From positions 1 to 13,897 of the forward strand of contig PLWR01000581.1 of assembly GCA_003165615.1 (NCBI GenBank): a stretch of 13,897 nt of DNA, written 5' to 3'. Each line of letters starts with the position of its first letter. Positions within the stretch are counted from its first letter, which is position 1. Positions 1 to 6,880 of this stretch are shown piece after piece. The translations under genes and the position numbers were made by a program. A model generated the notes under the pieces. That model saw only the letters and a list, made by a program, of their open reading frames with translations, was not told where the DNA came from and searched no databases. The DNA comes from Acidobacteriota bacterium (lineage in GTDB: Bacteria; Acidobacteriota; Terriglobia; UBA7540).

Positions 1-2
1 GC

Positions 3-56
3 GGCGCGCTGCTGGATATTCAGTTGGTCGAGCAGGTTCTGCATGCAGGTCTGTGA
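3..56 (+). CDS. possible 3' end of an unidentified upstream gene (partial)
   Basis: From base 3 to the TGA at 54-56 the third frame reads GALLDIQLVEQVLHAGL, which looks like the amphipathic C-terminal helix of a protein that begins left of the window. The stretch is too short to name a family. Another frame is also open here until about position 123, so this is only a guess at which frame is coding. If real, the gene would lie on the same strand as the sugar-nucleotide genes and could belong to the same cluster. Confidence 0.25.
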   Translation, partial: GALLDIQLVEQVLHAGL

Positions 57-200
57 GAGGCGAAACTTCCCTCGCGGGCGAAGATTCGTGTGGAGCCCGA
101 AACTTCATTGTACACGATGGATGAACTTGCCCACAAACCTTCGCGTCGTGACCTGGCACCCGAACATTGCAATTACGAGATAGAGGCCAACCCGAAGGAT

Positions 201-304
201 ACTCTCTGTGTTCTCCGTGGCCAGAACGGATCCAACACAGAGGTCACAGAGAGACTCCGTGAACTCTGTGTTAAATCTTTCGAAGCACAGAGGACACAGA
301 GAAA
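201..304. repeat. CTCTGTG/CACAGAG dispersed repeat cluster, alternating orientation
   Basis: Four short units alternate in orientation: CTCTCTGTGTTCTCCGTGG (about 202-220), CACAGAGGTCACAGAGAG (236-253), CTCCGTGAACTCTGTGTT (255-272) and CACAGAGGACACAGAG (286-301). Neighbouring units are approximate reverse complements and could fold into hairpins. This pattern resembles a dispersed intergenic repeat I associate with acidobacterial and verrucomicrobial genomes (from memory). It is the 5' flank of the dehydratase gene. Although an open frame runs through it from position 90, the translation (LRELCVKSFEAQRTQRN) looks like translated repeat, not protein. Confidence 0.6.
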
Positions 305-308
305 TTGC

Positions 309-1505
309 ATGGAGAATCCTGCCACACCGCCGTATTCACACGTGGTACGTTATAATCCTGACTGGATATCAATAATGCGACGGGAGTTGGAAAACCACGA
401 TTGGGAAACATTCCTCGGCCGGCGCCAAATCGAGGGCGACGGTACGAAGATTGATGCCGCGATTGCGGGAAAGGCTATTCTTCTGACGGGCGCGGGCGGC
501 TCCATTGGGTCTGCCCTGGCAATGAGGATTGCCGCGTCCCACCCCCGGCTTTTGCTCCTTCTAGAAAACTCTGAACAGAACCTCTATCAAATCCATACTG
601 ATTTGGACAGCCTTGCGAACGGAGCGCCACATATTCCCATCCTCGGCGACATTGCCGATCGCCCGTTGATCGACGACATCTTTGCGCAGCATCGGCCGGA
701 AATTGTTTATCATGCCGCAGCATTCAAACATGTACCACTGATGGAAGCCAATCCGCTGGCGGCCATCCGGAACAATACCCTTGGCACCTATGCTCTGGCC
801 AAGGCCGTCGCCCACCACGCAGGTCAGAAGCTCATCATGATTTCCACGGACAAGGCGGTAGATCCGCAGAGCGTGATGGGGGTCTCGAAACGGGTGGCGG
901 AACTTGTTCTCATGACCCTGAGCAATGAAAACACGCGGATGAACAGCATCCGCCTCGGAAACGTATTGGGTTCCCAAGGCAGTGTGGGATTGCTCTTCCT
1001 CCAACAGATCGGCCGGGGCGCACCGGTAACAGTAACTCATCCCGAGGTTCGCAGATTCTTCCTGACCCTCGGTGAAACTGTGCGACTAATATTGACGGGC
1101 GCCTCCCTTGATTCACCCGGAGGAATCTGGGTTCCGGAACTGGGTCCTTCTCTTAAAGTGCTGGACCTGGCAAAACACTTGATCCGAAGCGTCGGCATCA
1201 CACCGGGGGACGACATTCCCATTACCTTCATCGGATTGCGGCCAGGGGACAAGATGGTGGAGCAGTTGGTCTCGACGCGGGAGTCGAAGGATAATGCAGC
1301 AACTAACGGGCTCCACCGGATTACAAGCCAACATTTTTCGCGCGAAGATTTGGCGGCAGCCATTGCTGAACTCACGGAGATTTCAAGCCGACGCGACGTC
1401 GCAGCTCTGATTCGGGGGCTGTGCAACATTGTTCCGGAATACCGGCCAAGCACCGCATTACTTCCGTCGGCAACCCATTCGGAGATCAGGGCAAATCACG
1501 CATGA
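309..1505 (+). CDS. UDP-N-acetylhexosamine 4,6-dehydratase, CapD/FlaA1-type SDR
   Basis: A 398-aa extended short-chain dehydrogenase of the polysaccharide-biosynthesis (CapD/PseB/LegB) type. It should oxidise, dehydrate and re-reduce a UDP-HexNAc to the 4-keto-6-deoxy sugar, using bound NAD(P) in the cytoplasm. What is seen: the Rossmann motif TGAGGSIG (residues 60-67), GDI at 113-115, YHAAAFKHVP (134-143), the active-site stretch STDKAVDPQSVMGVSK (179-194) with Met190 where classical SDRs have Tyr and Lys194 conserved, RLGNVLGSQGSV (215-226) and RPGDKM (311-316). It lacks the N-terminal membrane domains of WbpM/CapD, so it is the soluble form. The frame is open from 90, but that part is repeat sequence. 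ATG at 309 is preferred, with only a weak AGAG ribosome site, and ATG 375 is possible. Its stop overlaps the start of the next gene (ATGA), implying translational coupling. The exact sugar epimer made is not decidable here. Confidence 0.88.
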   Translation: MENPATPPYSHVVRYNPDWISIMRRELENHDWETFLGRRQIEGDGTKIDAAIAGKAILLTGAGGSIGSALAMRIAASHPRLLLLLENSEQNLYQIHTDLDSLANGAPHIPILGDIADRPLIDDIFAQHRPEIVYHAAAFKHVPLMEANPLAAIRNNTLGTYALAKAVAHHAGQKLIMISTDKAVDPQSVMGVSKRVAELVLMTLSNENTRMNSIRLGNVLGSQGSVGLLFLQQIGRGAPVTVTHPEVRRFFLTLGETVRLILTGASLDSPGGIWVPELGPSLKVLDLAKHLIRSVGITPGDDIPITFIGLRPGDKMVEQLVSTRESKDNAATNGLHRITSQHFSREDLAAAIAELTEISSRRDVAALIRGLCNIVPEYRPSTALLPSATHSEIRANHA

Positions 1506-2704
1506 CCAGAAAAATCGCTGTCCTTACAACTTCCCGCGCTGACTATTCCCACCTCTACTGGCCTTGGCGCGACCTCGCCGCGCACCCGGAAGTCGATCTG
1601 CGCATCATCGTGATCGGATCGCACTTGTCGCCGGAATTTGGGAACACTGTGCAGGAGATTGAAAAGGATGGATTCCGAATTGATGCGCGCATCGAGTGCC
1701 TTTTGAGTTCCGATACGGACGTGGGGATGGCGAAGACTATCGGCGTGGCCACACTGAGCCTTGCCGATGCCCTGGGGCAAATGCGTCCCGACTTGCTCTT
1801 GCTGATCGCGGACCGCTATGAGCTGCTGGCCCCGGCTTCCGTGGCGCTGGCCTTGCGAATTCCGATTGCGCATATCGAGGGCGGAGAGATCAGCGCGGGC
1901 GCCATCGACGATGCCGTCAGGAATGCCGTCACGAAAATGAGCCACATCCACTTTACGGGAACCGAGTCAGCCCGCCGGCGGGTCATAGCCATGGGCGAAG
2001 AGGAGTGGCGTGTCCACCGAACCGGCGTTCCATCCCTCGACCATCTCCGCCGGCAAACATTGTTCACTCACGAACAGTTGGAATCCCATCTGAAGTTGGA
2101 TCTCGCCCGGCCCACAACCTTGGTGGTCTACCACCCCGTCACGCTTCTTCGTGACACCACCCAGGAAGCGGATGCGCTGTTTGCTGCGCTGGAGTTGCTG
2201 CCGGAGCAGATCCTATTTTGCTACCCCAATGCGGACGCCGGCAGCCGGGCTTTGATCGAGCGAACCCGCGATTTCCTCTCCGATGGCTGTCGGGGGCATC
2301 TGTTCGTCAATCTGGATTCTCTCACCTACTGGAGTCTCCTCCAGCAAGTGGATTTGTTGCTCGGCAATTCGAGCAGCGGAATCATGGAAACCCCTTCCTT
2401 CGCGTTGCCCACGGTCAATATCGGGCTCAGGCAGGAGGGCCGGGAACGAGCCCGCAACATTTTGGATTGTCCTCCGAACACGCAAGCCATTCTGGAAAAG
2501 ATTCGTGTGGCAAGGACCGCGGAATTCCGCGAGTCATTGCAAGGGATGACGAACCACTACGGCGACGGGCACGCCTCCGAGAAGATCGTACAGGTCCTGA
2601 CCACGGTTCCTCTGTCACCGGAACTTCTGATCAAATACCCATCCTCGGCTCGGAAGGGCGGGGCTGAAGCCCCGCCCTTCCAAAGACGTGAGGCAGCGTT
2701 ATAG
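1502..2704 (+). CDS. neuC: UDP-N-acetylglucosamine 2-epimerase (hydrolysing), NeuC/LegG type
   Basis: A 400-aa GT-B-fold enzyme that hydrolyses UDP-GlcNAc, or a UDP-2,4-diacetamido sugar, while inverting C2 to give a ManNAc-type sugar. That is the committed step to sialic or legionaminic acid. Visible family landmarks: N-terminal TTSRADYSHL (9-18), LLIADRYELLA (100-110), HIEGGEISAGAIDDAVRNAV (124-143), RTGVPSLDHL (173-182) and LLLGNSSSGIMETPSF (285-300). The start overlaps the dehydratase stop by 4 bp (ATGA), so this start is preferred to an in-frame ATG at 1421 lying inside the upstream gene. Next to a 4,6-dehydratase and an aminotransferase it may act on a 2,4-diamino sugar (LegG role), not on plain UDP-GlcNAc. 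Its last residues (about 384-400) are encoded by a GC-rich palindrome and look non-native. Confidence 0.87.
   Translation: MTRKIAVLTTSRADYSHLYWPWRDLAAHPEVDLRIIVIGSHLSPEFGNTVQEIEKDGFRIDARIECLLSSDTDVGMAKTIGVATLSLADALGQMRPDLLLLIADRYELLAPASVALALRIPIAHIEGGEISAGAIDDAVRNAVTKMSHIHFTGTESARRRVIAMGEEEWRVHRTGVPSLDHLRRQTLFTHEQLESHLKLDLARPTTLVVYHPVTLLRDTTQEADALFAALELLPEQILFCYPNADAGSRALIERTRDFLSDGCRGHLFVNLDSLTYWSLLQQVDLLLGNSSSGIMETPSFALPTVNIGLRQEGRERARNILDCPPNTQAILEKIRVARTAEFRESLQGMTNHYGDGHASEKIVQVLTTVPLSPELLIKYPSSARKGGAEAPPFQRREAAL
2652..2681. repeat. GC-rich palindromic repeat inside the 3' end of the epimerase gene
   Basis: GGAAGGGCGGGGC (2652-2664) and its perfect reverse complement GCCCCGCCCTTCC (2669-2681) flank a TGAA loop, and T-A pairing can extend the stem to 14 bp. 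It lies inside the reading frame about 8 codons before the stop and encodes KGGAEAPPF. Such a strong hairpin without a U-tract resembles a dispersed REP-like palindrome more than a terminator. It could stabilise or attenuate the transcript between the epimerase and the aminotransferase. Confidence 0.8.
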
Positions 2705-2718
2705 GTGATTCTCGATAG

Positions 2719-3843
2719 ATGCGAATACCTCTCTCATCCCCGGACATTACCGAAAGCGAAATCCAGGCGGTCACCAGCGTATTGCGTACCGTGCGATTGA
2801 GTCTTGGACCGAAGCTGGAGGAATTTGAGAATGCCGTGGCGGCTTACGTGGGGGCAGCGCATGCCATCGCCGTAAACTCCGGAACCAGCGGCCTGCACTT
2901 GTGCATGCGAGCCCTGGGCATCACCGATGGCGATGAAGTCATCGTGCCGTCGTTCTCTTTCATTGCGGTGGCCAACGCCGTCGTCTACGAAAGGGCCGTG
3001 CCGGTTTTTGTGGACGTTGATGCGGAAACCTTGAACCTTAATCCCGCGAAAATCGAGGCCGCGATCACTCCCAAAACGCGCGCCATTCTCGTCGTGCATA
3101 CCTTTGGATACCCGGCGGACCTGGGGGCCATTTTCAGCATTGCCCGAAGGCGCGGCCTCCGAGTCATTGAGGATGCGTGTGAAGCGATCGGCGCTGAATA
3201 CGAGGGCCGCAAGGTTGGGCCGCTCGGGGACGCGGGAGTTTTCGCGTTTTATCCCAACAAGCAGATCACCACTGGCGAGGGCGGCGTGATCGTAACTCAA
3301 AACTCGCAGGTTGCCGCGCTCGCCCGCGCGCAGCGCAACCAGGGACGGTCCCATGCCGGCGAGTGGCTGGAGCACGGCGAACTGGGTTACAACTATCGCC
3401 TCTCAGAAATCAACTGCGCGCTGGGGATCGAGCAAATGAAGCGGATCGAGTCCATTCTGAAGAAAAGAGATGCCGTCGCGCGTGAGTACCATCGGCGGCT
3501 GAGTGGTAATCCTGATCTGAAACTTCCCCCGATGGACGTGCCTGCGGGCAGGATCAGTTGGTTTGTTTACGTTGTCCGGCTCGGCGCACGCTTTACGCAG
3601 CAGCAGCGCGATTGGATCTGGACGGAAATGACCTCGCGCGGGATTGGTTGTGGCAGGTACTTTGCTCCCATCCACTGGCAGCCAGTTTATAAGAGCCTCG
3701 CAGGTCCAAGGCATGACCTGCCAAATACGGAGTGGAGCGCCGTGCGTACTCTTGCCTTGCCCTTCTTCAACAATTTGCACTCTGCCGAGATTGACGAAGT
3801 CTGCCAGACCCTGCAGGAATTGATGCAGGCTGTCCCCGATTGA
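2719..3843 (+). CDS. DegT/DnrJ/EryC1/StrS-family sugar aminotransferase
   Basis: A 374-aa fold-type I, PLP-dependent enzyme that should transfer an amino group, usually from glutamate, to a 4-keto nucleotide sugar such as the dehydratase product. Seen in order: RTVRLSLGPKLEEFE (23-37, substrate and dimer region), VNSGTSGLHL (52-61, phosphate-binding loop), VIVPSFSFIAVANAV (74-88), VVHTFGYPAD (125-134), VIEDACEAIGAEYEG (149-163, with the Asp that contacts the PLP ring nitrogen) and FYPNKQITTGEGG (177-189) with Lys181 as the Schiff-base lysine. Length is normal for the family. It begins 14 bp after the epimerase stop, so it probably shares a transcript. It completes a set of dehydratase, 2-epimerase and aminotransferase; the acetyltransferase, condensing synthase and CMP-transferase of a full legionaminate pathway are not in the window. 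A perosamine- or bacillosamine-type product is equally possible. Confidence 0.88.
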   Translation: MRIPLSSPDITESEIQAVTSVLRTVRLSLGPKLEEFENAVAAYVGAAHAIAVNSGTSGLHLCMRALGITDGDEVIVPSFSFIAVANAVVYERAVPVFVDVDAETLNLNPAKIEAAITPKTRAILVVHTFGYPADLGAIFSIARRRGLRVIEDACEAIGAEYEGRKVGPLGDAGVFAFYPNKQITTGEGGVIVTQNSQVAALARAQRNQGRSHAGEWLEHGELGYNYRLSEINCALGIEQMKRIESILKKRDAVAREYHRRLSGNPDLKLPPMDVPAGRISWFVYVVRLGARFTQQQRDWIWTEMTSRGIGCGRYFAPIHWQPVYKSLAGPRHDLPNTEWSAVRTLALPFFNNLHSAEIDEVCQTLQELMQAVPD

Positions 3844-4010
3844 ACTCTACTGGGGAGAGGGCGAGAGCGCACCACGCCGCACCCCCAGCGCGCATCACCC
3901 CAAGGAACCGTCCATCGGGGGTTTGCCATTTCCTTCCGTCATTTATTCCGCCCCTTGGTTCCGACCGGCAGTTCGGCGCATAATAGGCACCGCCCGGTCG
4001 GTGGATTGCC

Positions 4011-4991
4011 ATGCCTGCGAACCTGACCCCCGTTTACCTGGAAGCGGAAAGACGCTTCAAGAGCGCCAAGACGAACGATGAGAAAATCTCGGCCATTGAA
4101 GAAATGATGGCCACGATTCCCCGGCACAAGGGCACGGAGAAGATGCAGGCGGATTTGAAGCGGCGGCTCTCCAAGCTGCGCGCCGAGGCGAGCCGGCGGC
4201 CCACCAGCCGCGCCGGCATCATTCATCGCGTCGAGAAGGAAGGTGCGGGACAGGTGGCCCTGGTGGGTCCGCCCAACAGTGGGAAGTCACTGCTGGTGCG
4301 AAGGCTCACGCACGCGCAGCCGGAAGTTGCCGACTATCCCTTCACCACGCGCGTGCCGTTGCCGGGAATGATGCCGTTTGAAGACGTGCAAGTCCAACTG
4401 GTGGATTTGCCTCCGGTGCACCCGGACTTCCCCGAGTCGTGGCTCTACCAGATCATCCGCAACGCCGACGCCGCTTTGCTGGTGGTTGATCTGAGCGACC
4501 CCGATCTGCTGGAGGATCTCGAGACTACGCTTGGCCAGGTCACGAATGCCAAGGTGCAACTCGACCAGGGCGAATTACCCGAGGCGCCCGGCTGGATTCG
4601 CAGGCGCACCCTGTTGGTGGCCAACAAGATTGACGCGAGCGGCGCCCCGGAGGGTCTTGAGATTCTGCGTGACCTGTACGGCAAACAGTTTGTGTTCGCC
4701 AGAGTGTCCGCGGAAACTGGCGAGGGCCTGGAAGTCCTTCGTCACGCCGTGTTCGAGATGTTGGAGATCATCCGCGTTTATACCAAGGCGCCGGGAAAGA
4801 AGCTGGAGCGTGTCGCCCCCTATGTCCTCAAGCGAGGCTCGCACCTGATCGATCTAGCCGGCCACGTCCACCATGATTTTCTGGCCCAGCTCAAGTATGC
4901 TCGACTGTGGAGAGCGGGGCGATTTGAAGGTCAGATGGTGAACCGCGACCATGTGCTCGAAGATAAGGACGTCGTGGAATTACATCGGTGA
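4011..4991 (+). CDS. DRG/Obg-like GTPase with C-terminal TGS domain
   Basis: A 326-aa cytoplasmic P-loop GTPase. Layout: a charged helical N-terminus (1-75), the G domain with G1 GPPNSGKS (86-93), a YPFTT switch-like segment (109-113), a G3-position DLPP (132-135), G4 NKID (205-208) and G5 SAE (233-235), then a TGS domain (about 256-326, beginning IRVYTKAPGKK and ending VLEDKDVVELHR). TGS domains are RNA- or ribosome-associated modules, and this arrangement matches DRG-type proteins of archaea and eukaryotes more than bacterial Obg. The G3 motif is DLPP where DxxG is usual, so the catalytic loop differs from the canonical one. A ribosome site GGTGGA sits 5-6 nt before the ATG. The gene stands 167 bp after the aminotransferase and is probably a separate unit. 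The role in translation or ribosome function is inferred from the family. Confidence 0.85.
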   Translation: MPANLTPVYLEAERRFKSAKTNDEKISAIEEMMATIPRHKGTEKMQADLKRRLSKLRAEASRRPTSRAGIIHRVEKEGAGQVALVGPPNSGKSLLVRRLTHAQPEVADYPFTTRVPLPGMMPFEDVQVQLVDLPPVHPDFPESWLYQIIRNADAALLVVDLSDPDLLEDLETTLGQVTNAKVQLDQGELPEAPGWIRRRTLLVANKIDASGAPEGLEILRDLYGKQFVFARVSAETGEGLEVLRHAVFEMLEIIRVYTKAPGKKLERVAPYVLKRGSHLIDLAGHVHHDFLAQLKYARLWRAGRFEGQMVNRDHVLEDKDVVELHR

Positions 4992-5034
4992 ATCGGATGA
5001 TTGGGTGATCGGACCATCGGGTCATTGAGTGATT
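4992..5034. repeat. degenerate short tandem repeat (GATTGGGTGATCGG-like)
   Basis: Immediately after the GTPase stop the sequence reads as imperfect repeats of a TGATTGG/TGATCGG/CATCGGGTCAT theme through about 5034. It has no coding character and no clear hairpin. It separates the GTPase from the next gene's ribosome site. Similar short ATTGGGTGAT-like spacers are, from memory, common between genes in acidobacteria. Confidence 0.35.
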
Positions 5035-5067
5035 TTCCCACTATCAACTATTGAGGAGGAAACAGAG

Positions 5068-5424
5068 ATGAGCAAATTGGTCATAGAATACTACTATAAG
5101 ATCTTGCCGGGCGCCGGCGCCGAATGGCTGGCGCTCTACAAAAAGAACCATAATCCGGTTTTGCAACAACTCATGAAAGAGGGCATTCTCCTAAGTGAAA
5201 AACTCTACGAGCGGCGCTTCCATTCGGAGACCCCGGCGTGGGATTACAAAATCGTGATGGTATGGCGCGACTGGGCGGCGCTGGAGGAAGCGCATTATCG
5301 CGATCCGCAGATCAAACGTGAGATTTACCCCGACCAGGAGGAACTCGCCCGGCAGGAAAAGCGGCGCTGGGAGTTGACCACCGGCCACTGGGACGATGTG
5401 TTGAAAGAAGTGCCGCTTGAGTAA
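5068..5424 (+). CDS. conserved hypothetical small protein (118 aa)
   Basis: The start at 5068 is chosen because a strong ribosome site GAGGAGGA (5053-5060) lies 7 nt upstream; an in-frame ATG at 5029 has none. The 118-aa product (MSKLVIEYYYKILPGAG...) is soluble, without signal peptide or membrane segment. It has a beta-strand start, an amphipathic helix (AEWLALYKKNHNPVLQQLMK), then strand and helix segments rich in aromatic and charged residues. The pattern is reminiscent of small alpha/beta ferredoxin-like (dimeric alpha-beta barrel) proteins, but I do not recognise the family and assign no function. The stop lies 7 bp from the stop of the convergent GalT-like gene. Confidence 0.75.
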   Translation: MSKLVIEYYYKILPGAGAEWLALYKKNHNPVLQQLMKEGILLSEKLYERRFHSETPAWDYKIVMVWRDWAALEEAHYRDPQIKREIYPDQEELARQEKRRWELTTGHWDDVLKEVPLE

Positions 5425-5431
5425 CGCTTTG

Positions 5432-6430
5432 CTAGGAGTGAGTGAGTTGCTCGATGTTGACCTTGCGCAGTTCCTCCGCGGCGCGTTCGGGCAGCACGGA
5501 GTTGTAGTAAACCTCTTTGAGGAAGTAGGAACGCGAGGTGGAGAGGCGCACAGGAACTAATTCAAAATGCCAGTGGAAGTCCTCGCGCAGAGTGCGCCAA
5601 TGGTCGGTGCGTTCGAATTTGGCGCTCAAATTGGGCGTGGTGTGCAAAGCGAGGTGGTAATCCTGGGCGACTGACTCCAGCCGAATCAAGACGGACTTAA
5701 GGAACCGTGCGAACTGGAACTGGCGTTCCCAGGTGGTCAAATCTTCCTCGAAGGCAGAGTTGTGTTCAAGGGGAAGAATCCAAATCTCGTAAGGCACGCG
5801 CGAGGCGAAGGGGCAGAAGGCCACAAACTGAGCATCCCACTCCACCGTGCGCACTTGCTTCGCAACCTCCTGTTGGGCGATGTCGCAAATCAGGCAGCGC
5901 TCCTTCACTGAAAAGTAACGCTGCAGTGAGCGGAGTTCGTAAACGACGCGGCGCGGAATGAAAGGCGTCGCCGTAATCTGCGAGTGCGGGTGGTCGGGAT
6001 CCTGTCCCGCCAGCTTGCCCTGATTGCGGAAAACGCTGACGTAGCGAAAGCGGCGGTCCTTCTTCAGGTCCACCAGGCGCGAAACGAATGCCCGTAGCAC
6101 CTGTGCCACGTTTTCATCGCTGAGCTGCGAAAGGTGTAAATGGTGGTCGGGATTTTCGATCACCACTTCGTGCGCCCCCAGGTTGCGCATTCTGTCGTAA
6201 ACGCCTTCACCGCACCGCTGCACGTCGCCTTCAATGCGATAAAGCGGGCGCACATGGGGGGTAACACGCACCTCCCACCCGCCCTTGCCGTTGACGTGGG
6301 AATAGATGGTTTGCGGGGTCAAAGCCTCCTGGCCGGAGCAAAAGGGACACACTTTGAGGTTCGGCCATGTGGTCTCGCCGTCTTCCTGCACCACCCAATT
6401 CATGGAGATGGGATCTTTCCGAATCTGCAT
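5432..6430 (-). CDS. GalT-like nucleotidyltransferase, HIT superfamily
   Basis: A 332-aa product resembling galactose-1-phosphate uridylyltransferase, which moves UMP between UDP-glucose and a hexose-1-phosphate through a uridylyl-histidine. Numbering from the ATG at 6430, CPFC (28-31) looks like a zinc-ligand pair and HPHSQ (147-151) is the catalytic HxHxQ motif, whose second His carries the nucleotide. A second pair CLIC (179-182), PYEIWILPLEHN (213-224) and HWHFELVP (286-293) form the second HIT-like half. ATG 6430 is preferred because GGAGG lies 4 nt upstream; a GTG at 6457 in the same frame lacks one. Ser in HPHSQ where E. coli GalT has Gly, together with the low overall resemblance to the classical enzyme, leaves the substrate open: a related ADP- or UDP-sugar phosphorylase is possible. 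Confidence 0.8.
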   Translation of the reverse strand: MQIRKDPISMNWVVQEDGETTWPNLKVCPFCSGQEALTPQTIYSHVNGKGGWEVRVTPHVRPLYRIEGDVQRCGEGVYDRMRNLGAHEVVIENPDHHLHLSQLSDENVAQVLRAFVSRLVDLKKDRRFRYVSVFRNQGKLAGQDPDHPHSQITATPFIPRRVVYELRSLQRYFSVKERCLICDIAQQEVAKQVRTVEWDAQFVAFCPFASRVPYEIWILPLEHNSAFEEDLTTWERQFQFARFLKSVLIRLESVAQDYHLALHTTPNLSAKFERTDHWRTLREDFHWHFELVPVRLSTSRSYFLKEVYYNSVLPERAAEELRKVNIEQLTHS

Positions 6431-6880
6431 CGATCCTCCAACCCGGCGCCGCGCCACCTGGAATCGGCGTCAGGTTTTTTCCGTGGCTCCGCGCACTTAG
6501 CGTCCGGGAGCATCACCAGAAATCGGAACTCCCCCAGGAGACTCATCGGCGGGTTCCAGTTTCTCTTTAGTCTTGGGGTGCGAATGAGGCTTGAATGAAG
6601 GGACTATGAATGCCTTCCGACCTTGCTCGCGTTACCCAGCGTAATCATCGTGACCAACGGCGCCACTCATACGGCAGCCGTCCATCAATCCTGCGTCGCC
6701 TATTAGACTTCGGAGGTCCCCTGGTGTCAAGTATTCATCCTCACACTGTCTTCCTCCTCACACGTTCCGCAGGTACGCTGGCGTGCCACCCGGCCAACGC
6801 GGGTTTTCCACCGTGAGGTTGGAAGAGTACCGCATTAGGGGTAGAATGGGCCATCATCGACACACTGGGGGGATGCGCCA
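6431..6880. other. 450-bp divergent intergenic region
   Basis: This lies between the divergently transcribed GalT-like gene and the AhpD-like selenoprotein gene, so it must hold both promoters. Open frames in it have no recognisable protein character. I see no tRNA and no clear sigma-70 promoter. A weak stem ACCCG/CGGGT followed by TTTT occurs near 6788-6808. A GGGGGG purine run at 6867-6872 serves as the likely ribosome site for the downstream gene. Confidence 0.5.

Noticed and set aside
90..308. N-terminal extension of the dehydratase gene from ATG 90
   Set aside because: The stretch is mostly translated CTCTGTG/CACAGAG repeat with no SDR homology; the usual soluble dehydratase start fits 309 or 375.
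2652..2681. Rho-independent terminator after the 2-epimerase
   Set aside because: The stem is strong, but it lies inside the reading frame, has no T-run, and a co-directional pathway gene follows 14 bp after the stop.
6788..6808. ACCCG/CGGGT stem followed by TTTT as a terminator
   Set aside because: Only a 5-bp stem with a short T-run, and no gene ends nearby on the plus strand.
6458..6880. Several open frames between the GalT-like gene and the selenoprotein gene
   Set aside because: Overlapping frames with no family-like sequence, no ribosome sites and no sequence resembling a tRNA.
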